Source: Wolbachia sp.
Lineage (GTDB): Bacteria; Pseudomonadota; Alphaproteobacteria; Rickettsiales; Anaplasmataceae
Assembly (NCBI GenBank): GCA_022836975.1
Contig: JAIXMJ010000021.1
Span: 890-11,231, forward strand
Direction: 5' to 3'
DNA: 10,342 bases
The notes beneath the pieces were generated by a model. It ran no database searches. It saw only the letters and a list, made by a program, of their open reading frames with translations, and was not told the DNA's origin. A program made the translations under genes and the position numbers. Shown here piece after piece: positions 7,132 through 10,342 of this stretch. Each line of letters begins with the position of its first letter. Position 1 is the first letter of the stretch.

Positions 7132-7731
7132 ATGCTTTTTGATAGTATAGTGATTTTTGTAATTGTGTCGTGCATTATCATTTCCATTATGCGAGGTTTT
7201 ATAAAAGAATTATGTTCTTTAATGTTGCTATTCCTATCATTTTTTTTGACTATTGATTATTACGATTTCTTTACAATAAATTATAGTAAATACTTTGGTT
7301 CTGAAATTATAATTAATCTACTTTCTATAATCTCTGTTTTTATACTTCTTAATTTAGTTCTCATGACTCTAAACAACTGGGTGATGTATTTGTTGTTGCC
7401 TATAAGGCTAGGACTCACAGATAGATTCACCGCAGTGATAATAGGTACTATTAGGGGAGTTTTAGTATCTTATCTATTATTTTCTGTAATATATTTATAT
7501 TGTTATGTAGTTTATCCAGAATCTGAAAAAAAGATTAGTGACAAAAAAGAGGTATTACCTGATGTGGTATCAAGTTCCTATTCTTATCAAATGCTATTTT
7601 CTAAAATAGATGACTCGATTGATAGTTATATATCAGACTCATTAATACTGAAAATAAAAGACATTGGTCAAAAAATTATTAAACCAAAAGATCAAGAGAT
7701 TATTAAACTAGGTAGTGTCGACATTAAATAA
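7132..7731 (+). CDS. CvpA-family membrane protein with an IS-derived C-terminus
   Basis: CvpA-family proteins are small inner-membrane proteins named for colicin V production; their wider role concerns envelope or stress physiology and is poorly defined. Hydrophobic segments lie at roughly residues 3-20, 26-42, 58-82 and 104-127. Family hallmarks are IMRGFIKELCSL in the first loop and GLTDRFTAVIIGTIRGVLVS before the last helix. A hydrophilic C-terminal tail follows. The last six codons (GSVDIK, from 7711) and the stop are identical to the left end of the IS copy at 10230, so the native 3' end was cut off by an insertion and the tail is chimeric. At 199 residues it is longer than E. coli CvpA (162), so the core is probably intact. 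The leader contains AAGATGAAAA before the ATG. Confidence 0.8.
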   Translation: MLFDSIVIFVIVSCIIISIMRGFIKELCSLMLLFLSFFLTIDYYDFFTINYSKYFGSEIIINLLSIISVFILLNLVLMTLNNWVMYLLLPIRLGLTDRFTAVIIGTIRGVLVSYLLFSVIYLYCYVVYPESEKKISDKKEVLPDVVSSSYSYQMLFSKIDDSIDSYISDSLILKIKDIGQKIIKPKDQEIIKLGSVDIK

Positions 7732-7823
7732 AAACAGAGTTAAAATAGTATTTTTTGAGAGGGAAAGATGTTATACGATCTGAAAGATGAGCAATGGGAA
7801 AGAATAAAAGATAAATTACCTGG
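7708..7823 (+). repeat. Direct repeat, copy 1 (IS left end)
   Basis: The 116-base unit is repeated in the same orientation at 10227-10342 with five substitutions. Three of them are clustered in the leader (7732-7735), and two are silent changes in the transposase start. Confidence 0.9.
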
Positions 7824-8010
7824 GAAAGAAGGAGATAGTGGCAGAAGAGGAAAGGATAACAGAAAATTCGTAGCTTCAGTAATATGGATAGGAAGGACTG
7901 GAGCGCCATGGAGAGCCTTACCTGCAGAATATGGAAAATGGTTGAGTGTACACAAAAGGTTCATAAGGTGGGCAAGAGCAGGTGTGTGGCAAATGATTTT
8001 TAATACCTTA
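7711..8010 (+). mobile_element. Left portion of an IS5-family (IS427-like) insertion sequence
   Basis: Its left end GGTAGTGTCGACATTAAAT is found again at 10230, in the same orientation, which fixes the boundary. CTA precedes both copies, consistent with insertion at a TA target as in the IS427 group. The element is interrupted at 8011 by another IS, and neither its right half nor its right terminal repeat is present. Confidence 0.8.
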
Positions 8011-8031
8011 GAGCCTGTACGCGATCTATAA
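7768..8031 (+). pseudogene. Truncated IS5-family transposase (N-terminal ~81 residues)
   Basis: The frame begins MLYDLKDEQWERIKDKLPGK after a good GAGAGGGAAAG ribosome-binding site. It carries the N-terminal module of IS427-type transposases: LPGKEGDSG, DNRKFVASVIWI, RTGAPWRALP, GKW and VHKRFIRWARAGVWQMIF. Homology ends at residue 81 (8010). The last six residues, EPVRDL, come from the terminal repeat of the IS inserted at 8011. The DDE catalytic part is missing, so it is non-functional. Confidence 0.87.
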
Positions 8032-8297
8032 ATATAGTAAGAATAAGTGTAGTTGAGATAAGGTGAATTATGAGAAACATATACCCAAGATCGTGAAAAA
8101 TTCGAAAAGATTGGGCCAATTTAGAAAGTACACGAAAAAAGACGAAGCCAAGAAAACTGGGAGTTATTTTGCAGAGTGCTGAAAAAGTGACTACCAGTAG
8201 CGGATGTTGCCAAAAGAGTTGTTACGACTATTTCAAGAAATGGGGTAAGCCGAATGAAGATAGAGAAAAAGATTGTGAACAGCTTCTAAAGAAATTT
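8011..8297 (+). mobile_element. Remnant of a second IS5-family element (ISWpi1/IS1031-like) with decayed transposase
   Basis: The remnant starts with GAGCCTGTACGCGATCT, resembling the terminal repeats of the IS1031 group, directly after TTA, as expected for a TNA target. A ribosome-binding site AGGTGA (8061-8066) precedes an ATG at 8070. From there, in several frames, one reads MRNIYP, REKFEKIGPI, LESTRKKTKPRKL, LFCRVL, KSDYQ-stop-RMLPKE and CYDYFKKWGKPN. This matches the N-terminal part of Wolbachia-type IS5 transposases, where KSGCQWRMLPKE is usual. There are at least three frameshifts, one stop replacing W, and small deletions. The sequence ends abruptly at the suhB-like stop; the catalytic core and right end are missing. 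Confidence 0.72.
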
Positions 8298-8982
8298 AAT
8301 ACGATATACCAGCAGTTATAAGACTGTTATTTTCCCTTAGTTTTCCACCGCTTTCATGCAAGAAAAGTTTGCCAATCAAAACCTTATACTTATTACTCTC
8401 AGCATAAATTACTCCGTTATGCCTACCTGCAGCAAGATATGTAAATCCCAAAATTGTTGAACCAAGAGAACACACATTATTGATCGGTAATTTGTTAAGC
8501 AAATTTCCACTTACATCTATTAAACCTTCCTCACGATTTTTCACACGCATTTTTATGTGACGAGATCTACAATCCTCAAGAAATGCTCCCCTTTTTTCTT
8601 CTGCCCAAAAAGTTTCTTTAAGAGCAGGGGCATCAACTACAGCTGCTACAACCCTATTATTGTGAACCAGACAAACCGATATTGCAAAATAAACTATACA
8701 ATTGATAAAATTTGCTCTACCATCCATTGGGATAATAAGCCAAGTATAATCATTTTCCTTTATCTCTTGATCATCATCATCTTCAGAGATAACCTGATAA
8801 TCACTCCTGTAATTGTAGAGTGTAGTATGTATTATTTCTTTAGACCTTGAGTAAGATTTATTAATAAAATCCATTGATTTAATATTGGAGATTTGAAGTT
8901 CATTAAAGTCACGCATAACCTGCCTGGAAGCACGACGTACTGAATCAAGCATCATATCGATTCGTGGTGATGAAGTAGACAT
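8296..8982 (-). CDS. SuhB-like inositol monophosphatase family protein, metal site altered
   Basis: The protein aligns with SuhB/inositol monophosphatases: an N-terminal helix with RRASRQVMRDF, YQVISEDD (62-69), WLIIPMDGRANFI (81-93), AVVDAP, WAEEKRGAF (126-134), GSTILGFTYLAAGR (174-187) and LHESGG (208-213). Family members need acidic metal ligands. Here the first Asp of the usual DPLDGT is Ile84, the TT after DG is RA, and the usual WD before the last helix is YK (199-200); E67 and D87 remain. It is therefore probably catalytically inactive or doing something else. It is 228 residues, shorter than the usual ~260, and stops at the junction with IS debris. Its ATG directly follows the efp stop, so cotranscription with efp is likely. 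Confidence 0.8.
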   Translation of the reverse strand: MSTSSPRIDMMLDSVRRASRQVMRDFNELQISNIKSMDFINKSYSRSKEIIHTTLYNYRSDYQVISEDDDDQEIKENDYTWLIIPMDGRANFINCIVYFAISVCLVHNNRVVAAVVDAPALKETFWAEEKRGAFLEDCRSRHIKMRVKNREEGLIDVSGNLLNKLPINNVCSLGSTILGFTYLAAGRHNGVIYAESNKYKVLIGKLFLHESGGKLRENNSLITAGISY

Positions 8983-9549
8983 TTAATCTTTTACTCGTTC
9001 ATAATAGGTGTCATCCGGTGCAAATACTACAACTTTATCTCCTTCTTTTATAAATTGTGGTACATTAATACGCACTCCATTTTCTAATGTTGCGGGCTTG
9101 TAAGAAGCAGTAGCAGTTTGTCCCTTGACTACAGTTTCAGTTTCTTTCACAGTAAGAACGATGTAATTAGGTACATGTGCTGAAATTATTTTTTCTTGAT
9201 ACATAACAATACTGATTTTCATGTTGTCCTGTAAATATACTTTTTTTTCTCCCAATAGACCTAAATCTACGACCATCTGCTCATAAGTTTTAGGGTGCAT
9301 TACATGCATAATATTTCCTTCAGTAAAAAGATAAGTATATTCTTCTTCATCTAATATTGCCCTTTTGATCGGTGCATCGGAACGAAATCTTTCATAATGT
9401 TTAGCACCAGTTTTGATGTTTTTCATTTCAGCCTGTATATATGCACCACCTTTACCAGGTTGAGTATGCATAATACTAATTACTAAAAATAGACCATTAT
9501 TGTGCTCAAGCACTTGGCCAGGTCTGATATCATTAGCTTTTTCTACCAC
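8983..9549 (-). CDS. efp: Translation elongation factor P
   Basis: EF-P relieves ribosome stalling at polyproline stretches by binding between the P and E sites. The KOW-like N-terminal domain shows NDIRPGQVLEHNNGLFLV and HTQPGKGGAY, with the conserved loop lysine at residue 33 that many bacteria modify. Domain II includes ERFRSDAPIKRA and YLFTEG; the C-terminal OB domain contains LTVKETETVVKGQTATASYKPATLENG and RINVPQFIKEGD. At 188 residues it has the standard length. The start is GTG (9549), since no in-frame ATG lies nearby and the next residues VEKANDIRPG fit the family start. A good promoter lies just upstream, so it can be transcribed separately from rimM. Confidence 0.97.
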   Translation of the reverse strand: MVEKANDIRPGQVLEHNNGLFLVISIMHTQPGKGGAYIQAEMKNIKTGAKHYERFRSDAPIKRAILDEEEYTYLFTEGNIMHVMHPKTYEQMVVDLGLLGEKKVYLQDNMKISIVMYQEKIISAHVPNYIVLTVKETETVVKGQTATASYKPATLENGVRINVPQFIKEGDKVVVFAPDDTYYERVKD

Positions 9550-9576
9550 GTTTATTACTTTAAATCTTATTAAATT

Positions 9577-9604
9577 ATTATAAATATGTTTACGCGTATA
9601 TCAA
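9577..9604 (-). promoter_or_regulatory. Predicted sigma70-type promoter for efp
   Basis: On the minus strand TTGATA (9599-9604, 5/6) and a perfect TATAAT (9577-9582) are separated by 16 bases. The -10 box is 27 bases ahead of the GTG start, giving a short leader. It sits in the 63-base gap between rimM and efp and would drive efp and the suhB-like gene. It is the best promoter match in the window. Confidence 0.6.
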
Positions 9605-9612
9605 AGCTTTTG

Positions 9613-10140
9613 TTAATCGATAAACTGAGGCATATTTAATACTATATATCTTTGTACTATGTTTATGTAGGGAAATACTTCCTTGCTAAAAGGAAACATA
9701 ATATTTTTTGTTTTATCGATTACACTAATCTCTAGTATATCATCTGAACCAAAATTATGTATAGACTTTACGTAACCATATAGTTGATCATTTTCCAATC
9801 TAACCGCCATATTAACAATGTCGTTTCGATAAAATTCATCTAGATTATTTAATGCTGGCAATTTTTTTCTTGCAACATATAACTGTTTATTTCTCATGAA
9901 TTCTGCAGCATTACGAGAAGCAATACCATCGATCGTAGCAATTACTAAATTAGTATTAATGATAGATAGTGAATTTATTGTATAGCTCTTATTATGATCA
10001 TCTCTTAGATCACCATATAAATTAATATTTTCAGGCTTTTCTGTAAAAGTTTTAATTTTTACATTTCCTTTGATTCCATGTGGAGAGAGAATAACCCCTA
10101 CACATATTTTTGTTGAAGTTAACATATACAGCAGCAGCAT
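9613..10140 (-). CDS. rimM: Ribosome maturation factor RimM
   Basis: RimM binds ribosomal protein S19 and assists late assembly of the 30S head. The N-terminal beta-barrel is recognisable from CVGVILSPHGIKGNVKIKTFT (13-33), then IDGIASRNAAEFMRNKQLYV (70-89). The PRC-barrel half includes LDEFYRNDIVNMAV (100-113), GYVKSIHNFGSDDILEI and FPFSKEVFPYINI. At 175 residues it is normal. Two ATGs are possible: 10140 (MLLLYM) and 10125 (MLTSTK); neither has a strong ribosome-binding site, so the start is uncertain by five residues. trmD and rplS, its partners in many bacteria, are not adjacent. An IS left end lies 89 bases upstream, so its promoter space is short. Confidence 0.92.
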   Translation of the reverse strand: MLLLYMLTSTKICVGVILSPHGIKGNVKIKTFTEKPENINLYGDLRDDHNKSYTINSLSIINTNLVIATIDGIASRNAAEFMRNKQLYVARKKLPALNNLDEFYRNDIVNMAVRLENDQLYGYVKSIHNFGSDDILEISVIDKTKNIMFPFSKEVFPYINIVQRYIVLNMPQFID

Positions 10141-10229
10141 ATCTCATATTATTAGTTTAATAGCTTCTGTGTTTTATATCAATAAAATAACATTAGATGT
10201 ATAGTTTCAAGGCAAACAAAATATAGCTA

Positions 10230-10342
10230 GGTAGTGTCGACATTAAATAAGATTAGAGTTAAAATAGTATTTTTTGAGAGGGAAAGATGTTATATGATCT
10301 GAAAGATGAGCAGTGGGAAAGAATAAAAGATAAATTACCTGG
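10230..10342 (+). mobile_element. Left end of a second IS5-family (IS427-like) copy, running off the window
   Basis: The sequence from 10227 matches 7708-7823 over 116 bases with five substitutions and no gaps. It starts with the same GGTAGTGTCGACATTAAAT end after CTA. The element continues past the right edge, so whether this copy is complete cannot be judged. Confidence 0.88.
10287..10342 (+). CDS. IS5-family transposase, 3' end outside window
   Basis: The first 18 codons read MLYDLKDEQWERIKDKLP plus G, the same as the truncated transposase at 7768, with the same GAGAGGGAAAG ribosome-binding site. The two DNA differences in the coding part are silent. It may be the intact source copy of the family, but the catalytic part is not visible. 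Confidence 0.82.
   Translation, partial: MLYDLKDEQWERIKDKLP

Noticed and set aside
7724..7964. Minus-strand frames opposite the IS transposase start
   Set aside because: They are shadows of the transposase coding strand, with low-complexity composition and no homology that I recognise.
7708..10342. A composite transposon carrying suhB, efp and rimM
   Set aside because: The left copy is truncated and interrupted, the genes inside are core housekeeping genes, and no target duplication flanks the whole block.

Overview
The window looks like a piece of an AT-rich, obligately intracellular Alphaproteobacterium, most probably an arthropod Wolbachia. This rests on low G+C throughout, a long ankyrin-repeat gene, several decaying IS5-family elements, and Rickettsiales-type housekeeping genes with A/T-ending codons. 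I cannot name the strain or supergroup from this window.

Layout, left to right. (1) 2-1101: the 3' part of an ankyrin-repeat gene (+), open at the left edge; its last repeat is knocked out of frame by an apparent 1-base loss. (2) 1072-1661: a minus-strand pair, a 2Fe-2S ferredoxin followed by the N-terminal stump of a membrane-anchored protein resembling DUF2125, which breaks off where the ankyrin gene's 3' end begins. (3) 1662-1779: a compact divergent promoter region. (4) 1780-3720: mutL (+), intact, with an unusual 13-residue tandem repeat in its linker. (5) 3721-4512: a gene desert between convergent mutL and glmU, holding a badly decayed IS5-family transposase. (6) 4513-6845: pheS-glmU, a minus-strand pair with a 4-base overlap. 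(7) 7132-7731: a CvpA-family membrane protein whose last codons come from an inserted IS. (8) 7711-8297: nested IS remnants, one IS5-family left end interrupted by a second, different IS5-family element. (9) 8296-10140: minus-strand rimM, efp and a SuhB-like inositol monophosphatase homologue lacking key metal ligands. (10) 10230-end: the left end of a second copy of the first IS, running out of the window in the same orientation as the copy at 7711.

The functional genes are translation (pheS, efp, rimM), DNA repair (mutL), UDP-GlcNAc supply for lipid II (glmU), electron transfer (ferredoxin) and membrane biology (CvpA family). They do not form one pathway. The theme is genome erosion around essential genes: every gene-poor stretch longer than 300 bases is IS debris, and three genes (DUF2125-like, cvpA-like, suhB-like) appear clipped or altered at rearrangement junctions. 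I found no CRISPR array, tRNA, rRNA, phage module or recognisable defence system. The observations most worth follow-up are the catalytically altered SuhB homologue, the MutL linker repeats, the chimeric gene ends made by IS insertions, and the direct IS repeats bracketing suhB-efp-rimM.
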